64,000 bases of DNA from assembly GCA_021413845.1 (NCBI GenBank), contig JAIOPP010000067.1, positions 21,314 to 85,313 on the forward strand, written 5' to 3'. The stretch's first letter is position 1; each line of letters starts with the position of its first letter. The stretch is from Planctomycetia bacterium. Lineage in GTDB: Bacteria; Planctomycetota; Planctomycetia; Pirellulales; PNKZ01. Of this stretch, positions 45,405 to 55,582 are shown piece after piece. A program made the position numbers and the translations under genes. The notes beneath the pieces are model-generated. The model worked only from the letters and a program-made list of their open reading frames with translations. It did not search any database and was not told the origin of the DNA.

Positions 45405-46181
45405 TTACTTCTTTTTCGGCGCGAGAGGCGCCAGCTCTTGGATCTCGATGTTGCGGAACTGCACGAGCGACGGCGGGCTCGTCCATTCCCCTTGCGCGTT
45501 CTTGCTGCCGTGGTGCTGCAGGCCGATCGGGCCTCGCGCCGGCAGGCCGGGCAACTCGGCGTATTGCAACACCTGCCGGCCGTTGAGCACGACCGACACG
45601 CGGCTGCCGCGCACCGTGATCTCGAACTTATTCCATTGGCCGATGTTCTTATCGGCGTTCACGCGCGGCACGACGTCGGCCCGCGTCGCGGCCGGCATCG
45701 TCGGATCCATGCGGTAGCCGTACACCTCGCCGGAGCCGCAAGGCCAGCACCAAATGTTGATCTGCGATTTCATGTCGCCGCGCAACAAGATGCCGGAGTC
45801 GCTGTCGGGCACGGTGATCGTGATCGGCTTGCCGTCGGCATCGAGCTTGTGCGTGCCGTCGGCTTGGATGATCGGTACGCGCGGGTTCAGATACGGCGTC
45901 GACGTGATGCGCCACTCGCAGCGGAAGACGAAGTCGCCGTATTGCTTGTCGGTCCAGAGATGCTTGTCTCCCTTGGCCTCGGTCTCGGCGTCGTAATCGA
46001 TCACGCCATCGACGACCTTCCAGTGCCCACCATCACCCTCGGGCACCAGCCAACCGGAGAGATCCTTACCGTTGAAGAGGGAGACGAAGCCTGTGTCGTC
46101 GGCGCAAGCGAACGGCAGGCCTACGCCCAGCGCAATAAAAATGCTCGAGAAGAAACCCGCGCAACGGCGTAGCGACGACAT
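45405..46181 (-). CDS. secreted DUF1080 (3-keto-disaccharide hydrolase-like) protein
   Basis: The 258-residue protein has a signal peptide (SSLRRCAGFFSSIFIALGVG, cut near ACA) and one DUF1080 domain. FVSLFNGKDLSGWLVPEG opens it, GDFVFRCEWRIT and DSDSGILLRG follow, and a concanavalin-like sandwich ends with GPIGLQHHG. Family members are common in planctomycetes and some hydrolyse 3-keto-glucosides. It ends 3 bases before the radical SAM start on the same strand, so they may be co-transcribed. Confidence 0.88.
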   Translation of the reverse strand: MSSLRRCAGFFSSIFIALGVGLPFACADDTGFVSLFNGKDLSGWLVPEGDGGHWKVVDGVIDYDAETEAKGDKHLWTDKQYGDFVFRCEWRITSTPYLNPRVPIIQADGTHKLDADGKPITITVPDSDSGILLRGDMKSQINIWCWPCGSGEVYGYRMDPTMPAATRADVVPRVNADKNIGQWNKFEITVRGSRVSVVLNGRQVLQYAELPGLPARGPIGLQHHGSKNAQGEWTSPPSLVQFRNIEIQELAPLAPKKK

Positions 46182-46388
46182 GACGAAAGTCTCGGCAAAA
46201 GCGAAGGGAAAGCGTAAACAGAGGAACGTTCCATCCTAACTACGCTTCGCCGGCTTGGCGAGCGGCGAGTAGTGAGGGCTCCCATTCGGTTCTCCGCATG
46301 CGAAGTCTCGCAATTCCTTCCGGTTACGAAGAAACGAGGGCCTCGCGGTCCCCCGCTCTCCTCGGAGGATCGGCGTAATCGGGAAACT

Positions 46389-48704
46389 TCAGCAAGCGTT
46401 CTGCTTGCTGTGTACCGCGCCGTCGCCGGCCGTGCGGCCATTCGCCATTAGAGCCGCCATCGGCACGAATCGCTCGTCGCGCTTCAACGCCGCTGCCGGG
46501 ACTACGGTGATGAGCACGCTCTTGAAAGCCGGCGTCTTCGACGAAGGATCGCTCGAGCGCGGCACCAAGACGTTCGCCTCCGGATAATACATCAGCGCGT
46601 TGCCGGCCTTGATCTTGTCGAACGCCGTGACGACGACGTTGCGCATCTCGCCGGTTTCGTTCGCGATGTGGCAACGTCCGCCGTCGGTAAGGCCGAGCCG
46701 TGCAACGTCGTCGGGATGCAGCGCGATGATGTCGCGCCGCTCGATGCCGCGATAGAGGTCGTAGTCTTCGTAGACGACCGTGTTGAATTGTCCTTCGCTG
46801 CGCACCGTCATCATCCGCAGCCGGCCATCGCTCACCCCTTCGGCATCGCAGCCCGGCAGGTCGGGCAGGTCATGCACGAGCATCTTCGCCTTGCCCGACG
46901 ACGTGGGGAAGCGGGGTGTGTAGAACGTTCGCCCATCGATCTGAAACTCTTGCTTCGTCTTATCGATCTCGGCCATCTTGTCGAAGCCCGGCACGACCGC
47001 GGCGATGGTCTCGCGAATGCGCCGCGCGCTCTCCATGCCGCGCCAGTCGATGGGGCCGGTCGCTTCGGTGCCGAGCACGCGCTGCGCGAGGTGCGCGATG
47101 ATCTCGATCTCGCTGCGCGGGCCTTCGTGGCGGCGCGGGCCGCCGTCGCTCATGCGCACGTAGCTGAACATCGACTCTTGCGTCGTTGCTTGCGGCTCTT
47201 CGTCACGCGCAAGCACCGGCAAGATGATCGTCTCTCGGTCGGCCAGCCCGAAGGCGTGGCCGGTGTTGAGCGTGGTGTTCATGTAGACGAGCTGATCGAC
47301 GCCGCTAAGCGACTTCTGCGCATAAGTGGCATCCGGGTTCGACCCGAACAAATTGCCGCCGAGACAAAAGCCGACGCGCATCCGTCCCGCATCGGCAGCT
47401 TCCATGCAGCCCATCGTGTCGAGCCCGGGGGTCGTCGGCAGGCTGACGTTGAAGTGCGTTTCCAAGCGTTGGAAGATCGCGTCTTTGAGTTTCGGAGTAA
47501 CGCCGACGGAGCCGATCCCTTGCACGTTCGAGTGTCCGCGAATCGGCATCAGCCCTGCGCCCGGCCGACCGACCATGCCGCGCATCAGCGCCAGGTTCGC
47601 GATCGCTTCGACGTTTTTGACGCCGTACACATGATGCGTGATCCCCATCGTCCAAGAGAAGACGACGTTCTTCGCCGCGGCATAGCGCTCGGCGATGGCG
47701 TCGATGTCGGCTTTCGATGTGCCCGACTTGCGAATGATCTCGTCCCAAGTCAAAGTCTTCAGCCGCTCTTCGTATGCGGGCCAGCCTTCGCAATAGGCCT
47801 CGAGATACGGTCGGTCGATGGCGTCCATTTCGAGGATGCGCTTCGAGATGCCGGTGATGAGCGCGAGGTCGCCGCCGATGTCGGGCTGCACGTAGAGCGT
47901 GGCGATCTTCGTGCCGAAGAGCATGCTGATCGGATCGCTCGGCACTTTGAAATTGACCATGCCGGTCTCGACGACCGGATTGATGACGATGATTTCCCCT
48001 TTGCGCCGGCTCAGGTTCTTCAGCGTGGTCATCAAGCGCGGGTGGTTGCTGGCCGGATTGCCGCCGATCACGAACACGCAATCGGCCGAGTCGAGATCGT
48101 GAAGCTGAATCGTGCCGACGCTCGACCCGAGCACGTTCGTGAGCCCGACGCCGCTGGCTTGGTGGCAATAGAAGCTACAGTTGTTGACGTTGTTCGTGCC
48201 GTAGACGCGGGCGAAGAGTTGCAGCAGGAAGCCTGCTTCGGTGGAGCTGCGCCCGCTGAAATACCAAAACGATTCATCCGGCTTCGTGGCGCGCAGCTTG
48301 TCGCCGATGCGCGTCAGCGCGTCGTCCCAAGAGATCGGCTTGTAATACTGCGCACCTTTTTCGAGCACGACCGGCTGCACGATCCGGCCGCAGTATTCGA
48401 GCTCGCGCGGCGTGAAGGCTTGCAACTGCGGCACCGCGTAGGTGCTCCAAAACTCCGGCTTGATGGCTCCTTGCATGTCGGAGGCCATCGCCTGGAGCGA
48501 CTTCTTGCAGACTTCGGGAAAGTGGCCGATCTCGTTGACCATCCCGCCCGACTGGCCTCCCATTCCGAGCGCGCAGGTCTTGCAGGCATTCTTGGAGCGC
48601 ATCGCGGTCCAGAACTTCCAGATCTTCCACCCGCTCGATTCGTAGGCCTTGCGAAAGGTATAGCGAATGGCCTGCCAGCCGCCGCCGGACGTAAGTTTTT
48701 TCAT
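46389..48704 (-). CDS. molybdopterin oxidoreductase, FdhF/YdeP-like
   Basis: The 771-residue protein has a molybdopterin-family layout. Cysteines lie in KNACKTCALGMGGQSGGM near residue 40, as in the YdeP/FdhF-like group, with a Cys at NNVNNCSFYCHQASG where selenocysteine or Cys coordinates Mo. Later come VIGGNPASNHPRLMTTLK and RGHSNVQGIGSVG. It probably oxidises or reduces a small substrate such as formate. Possible use with the H4MPT C1 genes is inference only. No accessory fdhD or membrane subunit lies nearby. Confidence 0.85.
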   Translation of the reverse strand: MKKLTSGGGWQAIRYTFRKAYESSGWKIWKFWTAMRSKNACKTCALGMGGQSGGMVNEIGHFPEVCKKSLQAMASDMQGAIKPEFWSTYAVPQLQAFTPRELEYCGRIVQPVVLEKGAQYYKPISWDDALTRIGDKLRATKPDESFWYFSGRSSTEAGFLLQLFARVYGTNNVNNCSFYCHQASGVGLTNVLGSSVGTIQLHDLDSADCVFVIGGNPASNHPRLMTTLKNLSRRKGEIIVINPVVETGMVNFKVPSDPISMLFGTKIATLYVQPDIGGDLALITGISKRILEMDAIDRPYLEAYCEGWPAYEERLKTLTWDEIIRKSGTSKADIDAIAERYAAAKNVVFSWTMGITHHVYGVKNVEAIANLALMRGMVGRPGAGLMPIRGHSNVQGIGSVGVTPKLKDAIFQRLETHFNVSLPTTPGLDTMGCMEAADAGRMRVGFCLGGNLFGSNPDATYAQKSLSGVDQLVYMNTTLNTGHAFGLADRETIILPVLARDEEPQATTQESMFSYVRMSDGGPRRHEGPRSEIEIIAHLAQRVLGTEATGPIDWRGMESARRIRETIAAVVPGFDKMAEIDKTKQEFQIDGRTFYTPRFPTSSGKAKMLVHDLPDLPGCDAEGVSDGRLRMMTVRSEGQFNTVVYEDYDLYRGIERRDIIALHPDDVARLGLTDGGRCHIANETGEMRNVVVTAFDKIKAGNALMYYPEANVLVPRSSDPSSKTPAFKSVLITVVPAAALKRDERFVPMAALMANGRTAGDGAVHSKQNAC

Positions 48705-48737
48705 AGATCGAAGGGCGTGTTGCGAGGTGGGCGGATG

Positions 48738-49304
48738 TTATTGGGCGTGGAAGAAGCGCGCGATCGGCACGGCGAAGTTCGGCAGCAAGTCCGGGAGCGT
48801 GAAGACGGCATCGGCTTCGAGTGTCACGACCTGCCGGTTCTCGAAATAGATCGTCACGGTTTCGTGTTCCGGATCGGCGACACAGGCGATCGACACGCCG
48901 GCCTGCAGATACTCGGACGATTTCGCGAGCAAGTCTTTCCAAGTTTCGCTTGGCGACTTGACTTCGAATACCAGTTCCGGCGGTTGCGTGGGGTAACCTA
49001 GAGGGACCTCGTCTTTCGGAAGTCGCGCGTAACTGTAATAGGCTACATCGGCTCCGCGTACGGAGTCGGGATCGCGATGCGTCACGACACCGGAATCATT
49101 TCCGCTGACCCGGCCGATGGGGTTCTTGCGAAGATAGTCGCGCAACTCGAACGCGATGTTGACGCAGACGACCCCGTGGCGGAAGTTCGGTACGTTCATC
49201 ATCATGATCTGTCCTCGCACCAACTCCATCGGGCCTTGGTCGGAGCCGAGCTGCGCGAATTCTTCGGCGGTAAGTAAGGCGTTGGTCGTGGTCATGATGC
49301 GCAT
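48738..49304 (-). CDS. Uma2 family endonuclease (DUF820), copy 1
   Basis: The 188-residue protein has the Uma2 PD-(D/E)xK core: DPDSVRGADVAYYSYARLPK and PPELVFEVKSPSETWKDL, with E and K two residues apart. I keep the ATG at 49304; the paralogue suggests the ATG at 49295 (MTTTNALLTAEEF). Function in vivo is unknown, although the family is very common in Planctomycetes and cyanobacteria. It is a tandem duplicate of the next gene: 49191-49294 and 49776-49879 are almost identical. Confidence 0.85.
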   Translation of the reverse strand: MRIMTTTNALLTAEEFAQLGSDQGPMELVRGQIMMMNVPNFRHGVVCVNIAFELRDYLRKNPIGRVSGNDSGVVTHRDPDSVRGADVAYYSYARLPKDEVPLGYPTQPPELVFEVKSPSETWKDLLAKSSEYLQAGVSIACVADPEHETVTIYFENRQVVTLEADAVFTLPDLLPNFAVPIARFFHAQ

Positions 49305-49879
49305 TACCCGAACTGGGCAACGTTACGAGGCATGAAAGAAACGTTGAATCGGCACGGCGAAGTTCGGCAGCAAGTCCGGGAGCGCGAAGACGGCGTCGCC
49401 TTCGAGCCTGACATCGCTGCGGTCGGAGGAATAAATCGTCACGATTTCGTCCTCTGGATCGACGATGCACACAATTGCGACACCTGCCTGAATATACTCA
49501 CCGTTTTTCGTGTGAAGTTCTTTCCACGTATCGCTCGGCGACTTGACTTCAAACACTAACTCCGGCGGTTGTGCAGGATATCCTTTCGGCACCTCACCTT
49601 TCGGAAGGCGAGAGAAACTGTAGAACGACACGTCGGGACCGCGAACCGAATCTGGGTCGCGATGAGTGACGAAGCCGGCATCGTTGCAAAAGACGCGACC
49701 GATAGGATTTTTGCGCAGATAGTCGCCCAGTTCAAACGCAATGTTGAAACAGACATAACCGTGGCGAGCACCAGGTACGTTCATCATCATGATCTGTCCT
49801 CGCACCAACTCCATCGGACCTTGGTCGGAGCCGAGCTGCGCGAATTCTTCGGCGGTGAGTAGGGCGTTGGTCGTGGCCA
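49191..49879. repeat. near-identical 104-bp direct repeats in the tandem Uma2 genes
   Basis: The 5' coding ends of the two Uma2 genes match over about 104 bases (49191-49294 and 49776-49879), differing at only a few positions, whereas the rest of the genes has diverged more. This marks a recent duplication or gene conversion. Confidence 0.85.
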
Positions 49880-49880
49880 T
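49323..49880 (-). CDS. Uma2 family endonuclease (DUF820), copy 2
   Basis: The 185-residue product starts MATTNALLTAEEFAQLGSDQ at the ATG at 49880. The core motifs are DPDSVRGPDVSFYSFSRLPK and PPELVFEVKSPSDTWKEL. It is the paralogue of the gene at 48738. The longer frame to 50090 is a shadow of the opposite gene. It is separated by 18 bases from copy 1. Confidence 0.85.
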   Translation of the reverse strand: MATTNALLTAEEFAQLGSDQGPMELVRGQIMMMNVPGARHGYVCFNIAFELGDYLRKNPIGRVFCNDAGFVTHRDPDSVRGPDVSFYSFSRLPKGEVPKGYPAQPPELVFEVKSPSDTWKELHTKNGEYIQAGVAIVCIVDPEDEIVTIYSSDRSDVRLEGDAVFALPDLLPNFAVPIQRFFHAS

Positions 49881-50088
49881 AGATGGCTTCGCGAAGCGAG
49901 AACGCGGAAAATCGTGTCGCCGATTCAGTTCGATCGGCACTCTCCCGATTGTACCGCGCCGCCCCAATGGGTGTAGCCGAAAGCTTCGTGTGCGAGCCTG
50001 TAAATACGCAGATATCGAGTTCGGCTTGTTCGTTTCGGGCTCGGCGTGTTGTAATGGTCGTGTCGCGAAAACCTTTGAGGAAGCCAGC

Positions 50089-50553
50089 ATGCAGCGCCGC
50101 GTTCATTCGACTTATGCTCGGCACACCGCTCAAGTCTCGTTCGGGCTCGTCGCCGGCGGAATCGGCTGTTTGGTCGGCGGCCTCATCGCCAAGTCGTTCG
50201 GGCTGCACGATCTTGTGACGGTGATGAACGTCGCCTTCGCGGTCTTCGCCATCGCGCTGGCGATCCGCTGGTTCAGCGCCGGCGAAACCACGACCTGTCC
50301 CAAGTGCGGTTCCGCGCTGACGGCCGACAAGGTCCGGACGCGCCGGCTCGGGCTCACGTTTCGCTGCCGCCCCTGCAATATCCTCTGGCTCACGCAACCG
50401 GAGCCGGGAGCGCTGGAGCAAACCGAGGACGACCCTGCCGACGAAGCCGAAGACCACGATCCCGACGCCGACGGCTACAACGGGGAAGAACTGGTCGACA
50501 ACCACGACCCCTTCGCCCCAGCCGCGCACGACGAAGCGGAGCGGAAGGAATAG
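50089..50553 (+). CDS. membrane protein with zinc-ribbon
   Basis: The 154-residue product has GAGGAA about 6 bases before its ATG. It has two hydrophobic segments (residues about 14-34, QVSFGLVAGGIGCLVGGLIA, and about 42-62, LVTVMNVAFAVFAIALAIRW), then a zinc ribbon with CPKCGSALTADK and CRPCN, then an acidic tail (EDDPADEAEDHDPDADG). No function was recognised. Confidence 0.75.
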   Translation: MQRRVHSTYARHTAQVSFGLVAGGIGCLVGGLIAKSFGLHDLVTVMNVAFAVFAIALAIRWFSAGETTTCPKCGSALTADKVRTRRLGLTFRCRPCNILWLTQPEPGALEQTEDDPADEAEDHDPDADGYNGEELVDNHDPFAPAAHDEAERKE

Positions 50554-50699
50554 CCCTGCCGGCCGCGACGGTTGCAGATGCGTCCATTTTATTGGCGCGG
50601 ATCGCTCGCCGGCGTACGATAGAGGGCCGCTCGCGTCTGCTGCGAGCCCCGCCTTTTACTTCGGTTTCCAGACCCCGCCACCCCGCCTTCGGACCTCTG

Positions 50700-53441
50700 A
50701 TGTCTTTCGGCCGCCAGTTCGTCGTGTCGGCGCTTGCGCTCTTGTTCGCCCTGCCGGCGACCCCATCGGCAATTGGCGCCGAGGCGAAGCCCGCCGCTAC
50801 GGCAACCATTGCAGCCAACAAACCGGCGTCTCAACCGGCAGCCGTGTCGGTTGCGATCCCTGCGATTCCTGCGACGTCGCCGGCCGTGGCTCCCGACTAC
50901 GACAAGCAGATCCATCCGTTCTTGGTTGCCCACTGCATCAAGTGCCACGGTGCGGCGAAAGAAGAGTCGGGCCTTCGGCTCGATTCCGTCGCGGCGATGC
51001 TCAAGGGAGGCTATGCCGGCCCAGCCGTCGTGGCGGGCCAAGGGAAGACGAGTCGGCTGGTGTCGGCCATGCTTGGGAAAGACGATCTCTCCGTCATGCC
51101 GCCGGAAGGGCCGAAGATGAAGGCCGACGACGTGGCGATGATCACCCGCTGGATCGATGCCGGCGCGCGGGGCTCACAACTTGCCGCTATCGCCTCGCAA
51201 CCGAATGCGACCGCGAAGCCCAACGACCATTGGGCCTACAAGCCGATCCGCGTCGGGGAGCTTCCTAAGAATGCGAACGCCGCTTGGGCTCGCAACCCGC
51301 TCGATCGCTTCGTGCTCGCGAAGCTCGAAGCGGCCGGCTTCGCTCCTTCGCCCGAGGCCGATCGCGCGACGTTGATTCGCCGGCTGAGCCTCGACCTGAT
51401 CGGCTTGTTGCCGACGCCGGCCGAAGTCGAAGCGTTTGTCTACGACAACGCGCCGGATGCTTACGAGAAATTGGTCGAGCGCTTGCTCGCTTCGCCCCAC
51501 TACGGCGAACGCTGGGGACGCCACTGGCTCGATGCGGCCCGCTATGCCGACTCGAACGGCTACACGATCGACAGCGGCCGCTCGATTTGGAAGTATCGCG
51601 ACTACGTGATCAACGCTTTGAACGCCGACTTGCCGTTCGACAAGTTCACCATCGAACAAATCGCCGGCGACATGCTCCCCGGCGCCACGCAACAGCAGCT
51701 CATCGCCACCGGCTTCCATCGCAACACGCTCGTCAACGAAGAAGGTGGGACCGACAAGGAACAGTTCCGCGTCGAAGCGGTCATCGATCGCGTAAGCACC
51801 GTCGGCACCGTATGGCTCGGGCTCACGGTCGCCTGTGCCCGTTGTCACGACCACAAGTACGACGCGATTTCGCAGCGCGAGTTCTATCGGATGTTCGCGC
51901 TGCTCAACAGTTGCGAAGAGCCGATGCTTTCGTTTCCCACGGAGCATCAAGCGAAGGAAGAGCCGGCGCTGTTGGCCGAGATCGCGCAGGTGACGAAGCG
52001 TTTGGGGGATGTTGAAGCCAGTTCGCCGGGACGTCAGCGCGATTGGGAAAAGACGCTTCGGACCCAGATCGAGAAGTTGCGAACCGAAGGAGATCTGCCG
52101 GAAGTGGTCGGCGTCCTCGACGACGTCTCCAAGGCGCTGACGATTGCCGAAGAGAAACGCACCGAAGTGCAGAAGACGCTGCTGGCCGACAAGTGGCGGA
52201 AGTTCGATCCGGAACGCCGGCCGCTCGATGTGCAGCTGGCCGAGCTCAACGCCAAACATAAACAACTCAAGGCCAAGATCACGACGACGTTGATCGTGCG
52301 CGAGATGGCGAAGCCGCGCGAATGCTATATCCATATCCGCGGCGACTTCCTTCGCAAGGGAACCAACGTGGAGCCCGGCACGCTCGCGGTGTTGCCTCCG
52401 CTCTCGAGCGAGAAGCCGCAAGCGACCCGGCTCGACATGGCCCGTTGGCTCGTCGACCCGAAGAACCCGTTGACGCCGCGCGTGACCGTGAACCGGATCT
52501 GGCAGCAATACTTCGGCGTCGGGCTCGTCGGCACGGAGAACGACTTCGGCACGCAAGGCGATCGCCCGACGCACCCGGAGTTGCTCGATTGGTTGGCCGA
52601 TCGCTTCGTGCGCGGCGACGGCTCGCAGACGGGCGCTTGGTCGCAAAAGGGCGTGCATCGGTTGATCGTCACCTCGGCGACGTATCGACAATCGTCGGCG
52701 ATGCGGCCGGAGTTGCTCGAGCGCGATCCTTATAACAAGCTCCTCGCTCGGCAATCGCGGATTCGACTGGAAGCGGAAACGATTCGCGACGCCGCTCTTT
52801 CCGCGAGCGGGCTACTGACGCGCGAAGTCGGCGGACCGGGAGTTTATCCGCCGCAGCCCGAGGGAATCTATGCGTTCACGCAGAACAAGAAATTCTGGCC
52901 CGCTACGACCGGGACCGACCGTTATCGTCGCGGGATGTATACCTACTTCTGGCGTTCGAGCCCTTATCCGTTTCTGATGACGTTCGATGCTCCCGATGCG
53001 AACGCCGCCTGCACGCGCCGTGTGCGCTCGAACACTCCGCTGCAAGCATTGACGCTCGCCAACGATCCGGCCTTCGTCGAGATGGCCGCGGGAACGGCGA
53101 ACCGCATTCTGCGCGAGGCCCCTGCTTCGAGCGATGCCGATCGTATCGCGTATGCGTTCCGAGTGTGCTTCGCGCGCGAGCCGAAGCCGATCGAGGTCGA
53201 GCGGCTGCACCGGTATTTGATCGCGGAGCGGAGCGCGCCGCCGGTGGTTGTGGTTTCTGCGGCGGCTTCTGCTAGTAAAACGGCTGCGCCCGCGAACCCG
53301 CAAGCGAACGTGGCGGCTGTTGCGACGACGGTTGCATCGGCTAGCGCGGCAGCAAAAGAGAAGCCTCCGGTTGATCTTGCCGCTTGGTCGGCCGTGGCGC
53401 GTGTGTTGCTCAATCTCGACGAATTCATTACCCGCGAATAG
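50700..53441 (+). CDS. PSCyt1-DUF1549-DUF1553 secreted protein
   Basis: The 913-residue product starts [20 protein letters not shown] (signal peptide). Its domains in order are a cytochrome-c-like PSCyt1 domain with [14 protein letters not shown] (Cys79, Cys82, His83), DUF1549 ([20 protein letters not shown] ... [14 protein letters not shown]), and DUF1553 ([21 protein letters not shown] ... [19 protein letters not shown]). This architecture is characteristic of Planctomycetes, where such genes pair with a DUF1501 gene. Function is unknown; a role in electron transfer or sulfatase-linked degradation has been suggested. Confidence 0.93.
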   Translation: MSFGRQFVVSALALLFALPATPSAIGAEAKPAATATIAANKPASQPAAVSVAIPAIPATSPAVAPDYDKQIHPFLVAHCIKCHGAAKEESGLRLDSVAAMLKGGYAGPAVVAGQGKTSRLVSAMLGKDDLSVMPPEGPKMKADDVAMITRWIDAGARGSQLAAIASQPNATAKPNDHWAYKPIRVGELPKNANAAWARNPLDRFVLAKLEAAGFAPSPEADRATLIRRLSLDLIGLLPTPAEVEAFVYDNAPDAYEKLVERLLASPHYGERWGRHWLDAARYADSNGYTIDSGRSIWKYRDYVINALNADLPFDKFTIEQIAGDMLPGATQQQLIATGFHRNTLVNEEGGTDKEQFRVEAVIDRVSTVGTVWLGLTVACARCHDHKYDAISQREFYRMFALLNSCEEPMLSFPTEHQAKEEPALLAEIAQVTKRLGDVEASSPGRQRDWEKTLRTQIEKLRTEGDLPEVVGVLDDVSKALTIAEEKRTEVQKTLLADKWRKFDPERRPLDVQLAELNAKHKQLKAKITTTLIVREMAKPRECYIHIRGDFLRKGTNVEPGTLAVLPPLSSEKPQATRLDMARWLVDPKNPLTPRVTVNRIWQQYFGVGLVGTENDFGTQGDRPTHPELLDWLADRFVRGDGSQTGAWSQKGVHRLIVTSATYRQSSAMRPELLERDPYNKLLARQSRIRLEAETIRDAALSASGLLTREVGGPGVYPPQPEGIYAFTQNKKFWPATTGTDRYRRGMYTYFWRSSPYPFLMTFDAPDANAACTRRVRSNTPLQALTLANDPAFVEMAAGTANRILREAPASSDADRIAYAFRVCFAREPKPIEVERLHRYLIAERSAPPVVVVSAAASASKTAAPANPQANVAAVATTVASASAAAKEKPPVDLAAWSAVARVLLNLDEFITRE

Positions 53442-53467
53442 GCTCGTCGTTAGTAGGAATAGAACCC

Positions 53468-54955
53468 ATGAACGAAGCCTCGGCCCAACTGCTGCGAATG
53501 CTCGACGATCGGCACGCGCTCGCCGCCACGCGCCGGCAGTTTCTCGAAGGAGCCGGTCTTTCGATCGGCGGGATCGCGCTGGCTTCGCTGCTGGCCGATG
53601 AAGGCATTGTCTCCAACGGTTTGGCCGCCGCACCCGCTATCCAAGGGAAGTCGCCGCTGGAGCCGAAGCCGCCGCACTTCGCTCCGAAGGCGAAGCGCGT
53701 GATCTTCCTCTTCATGGCAGGCGGACCGAGCCAACTCGAGCTGTTCGACAATAAGCCGAAGCTGCAAGAGCTCGACGGCCAAGTCGTGCCGCCGGAGTTT
53801 ACCAAGGGAAAGCGTTTCGCGTTCATCAAAGGGACGGCGAAGCTCGTCGGCACGCGCCGTAAGTTCGCCAAGCACGGCCAAAGCGGGCTCGAACTCGGTG
53901 AGACGCTTCCGCACCTCGGCTCGATCGCCGACGACGTGACGCTGATCCGCAGTATGAAGACCGACGTCTTCAACCACGGTCCGGCGAAGCTCTTCTTGAA
54001 CACCGGCTCGCCGCAGTTCAGCGGTCGGCCGAGCATGGGAGCTTGGGTCACGTACGGCATCGGCAGCGAGTCGCAAGACCTGCCGGGCTTCGTCGTGTTG
54101 CAGAGCGGCCCGCGCGGGCCGCGCGGCGGCTCGGCGCTCTACGCGAGCGGTTTTCTGCCGACGACTTATCAAGGGGTTCCGTTTCTCTCGGGGCCCGAGC
54201 CGATCTTAAACCTGAGCAATCCGCCGGGCGTCGATCGGGCGCGACAGGGAGATTTCTTCTCGGCCGTGCGCGATCTGAACGGCGCACATCTCGATGCCGT
54301 CGGCGATCCGGAAATCGCCACGCGCATCGCGGCCTACGAGATGGCGTATCGGATGCAAGCCAGTGCGCCGGACTTGATGGACCTGTCCGACGAAACCGAA
54401 GAGACGATGAAGATGTACGGCGCAGTACCGGGCAAGACTTCGTTTGCGAACAATTGCTTGCTCGCGCGCCGGATGATCGAGCGCGGCACGCGATTCGTGC
54501 AACTCTATCATTCCGATTGGGACCACCACGGCAATCCGACGACGCATCTCGGCGAGCCGCTGACGAACATTTGCAAAGAGGTCGATCAGCCGGCCGCGGC
54601 GCTCGTGCGCGATCTCAAGCAGCGAGGCTTATTGAAAGACACGCTTGTCGTGTGGAGCGGCGAGTTCGGACGGACGCCGATGGGCGAGCCGCGCGACCTC
54701 GTCGGCCGCGACCACCACATCGACGCCTATAGCTGCTGGCTCGCCGGCGGCGGCACGAAGCCCGGCCAAACGATCGGCAAGACCGACGAGATCGGCTACA
54801 ACGTCGTCGAAGATCCCGTCCACGTGCATGACCTGCAAGCGACGATCTTGCACCTCTTAGGCCTGGATCACTTGAAGCTGACTTACAAGTTCCAAGGCCG
54901 GAATTTTAGGCTCACCGACGTGCATGGCAACGTGGTGAAGAAGTTGCTGGCGTGA
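53468..54955 (+). CDS. DUF1501 family protein
   Basis: The 495-residue protein starts [20 protein letters not shown], then [19 protein letters not shown], a twin-arginine-like signal. The body has the DUF1501 (alkaline-phosphatase-like) motifs [42 protein letters not shown] and [14 protein letters not shown]. It follows the PSCyt1-DUF1549-DUF1553 gene by 26 bases, the standard planctomycete pairing. It is probably exported. Substrate is unknown. Confidence 0.93.
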   Translation: MNEASAQLLRMLDDRHALAATRRQFLEGAGLSIGGIALASLLADEGIVSNGLAAAPAIQGKSPLEPKPPHFAPKAKRVIFLFMAGGPSQLELFDNKPKLQELDGQVVPPEFTKGKRFAFIKGTAKLVGTRRKFAKHGQSGLELGETLPHLGSIADDVTLIRSMKTDVFNHGPAKLFLNTGSPQFSGRPSMGAWVTYGIGSESQDLPGFVVLQSGPRGPRGGSALYASGFLPTTYQGVPFLSGPEPILNLSNPPGVDRARQGDFFSAVRDLNGAHLDAVGDPEIATRIAAYEMAYRMQASAPDLMDLSDETEETMKMYGAVPGKTSFANNCLLARRMIERGTRFVQLYHSDWDHHGNPTTHLGEPLTNICKEVDQPAAALVRDLKQRGLLKDTLVVWSGEFGRTPMGEPRDLVGRDHHIDAYSCWLAGGGTKPGQTIGKTDEIGYNVVEDPVHVHDLQATILHLLGLDHLKLTYKFQGRNFRLTDVHGNVVKKLLA

Positions 54956-55030
54956 TAAAGCAGTGGTCGGTTGAAGAAGCAGATGCAGCGCGTTGATGTA
55001 TCGCTTGGGGATGGAGCTGCTGCGTCGGCG

Positions 55031-55119
55031 CCCCTCATCCGGCCTATCGGCCACCTTCTCCCGCCGGGAGAAGGGTTCGCGCTTGGCCTTCGTCATTAGA
55101 CATTAGGCCTTAGTCATTT
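55031..55119. repeat. single CCCTTCTCCC-type dispersed repeat plus TAATGAC-type repeat
   Basis: 55031-55076 is one copy of the dispersed repeat (GCCCCTCATCCGGCC ... CTTCTCCCGCCGGGAGAAG) and, unlike the other two sites, has no facing partner. 55092-55119 then reads GTCATTAGACATTAGGCCTTAGTCATTTC, matching the words found at 8415-8520. Confidence 0.65.
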
Positions 55120-55125
55120 CCTCAC

Positions 55126-55425
55126 CTAGTATTTCGACGACGATTGGACCCAACTATCCCAGTTGTAGGTCTGATCGACGACGTTGCCGCCGACGCGCAT
55201 GATGCTGCGCTGCAAACGGTAGCCGCTGTTCACGGCCACGCCGCGCGGGCCGGAGAAATACGGACCCGTCGGTACGCGATGCGCCGCCGGTCCGATCTCG
55301 ACGGTCTTCGCCGGAGCGTGGCTGTAGTACGACCGCTCGAAGAGATAGTTGCCGGCTTCGGCGCGGGGGAGCGCGCCGAGCACGACGACGACGGCCAAAG
55401 CCGCCGCAGACAAGATGCGTGTCAT
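55126..55425 (-). CDS. small secreted hypothetical protein
   Basis: The 99-residue product has a signal peptide (MTRILSAAALAVVVVLGALP, cut near AEA). The mature part is rich in Tyr, Ser and Gly (YLFERSYYSHAPAKTVEIGP, VDQTYNWDSWVQSSSKY). No family was recognised. Confidence 0.6.
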   Translation of the reverse strand: MTRILSAAALAVVVVLGALPRAEAGNYLFERSYYSHAPAKTVEIGPAAHRVPTGPYFSGPRGVAVNSGYRLQRSIMRVGGNVVDQTYNWDSWVQSSSKY

Positions 55426-55582
55426 GATGTGAATCTTGGGGAGGGAGATTTGAAACGGAAAAGTCGAAATGCAAAATGCAAAACGGGGAGACTTGAATCG
55501 CGTGCCGCACGAGGAACGGGGAGTTCGACGTGCGACGTAACGCGTTGTCTTGTTTCTACCGACGACTACTTGGGTTGCCCGG

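Noticed and set aside
44622..46172. Plus-strand ORF of 516 residues
   Set aside because: Antisense to the radical SAM and DUF1080 genes; no motif.
46668..49001. Plus-strand ORF of 777 residues
   Set aside because: Antisense to the molybdopterin oxidoreductase, His/Arg/Asp-rich, and crosses a real gene boundary.
51174..52754. Minus-strand ORF of 526 residues
   Set aside because: Antisense to the PSCyt1-DUF1549-DUF1553 gene, whose haem motif and domains are clear.
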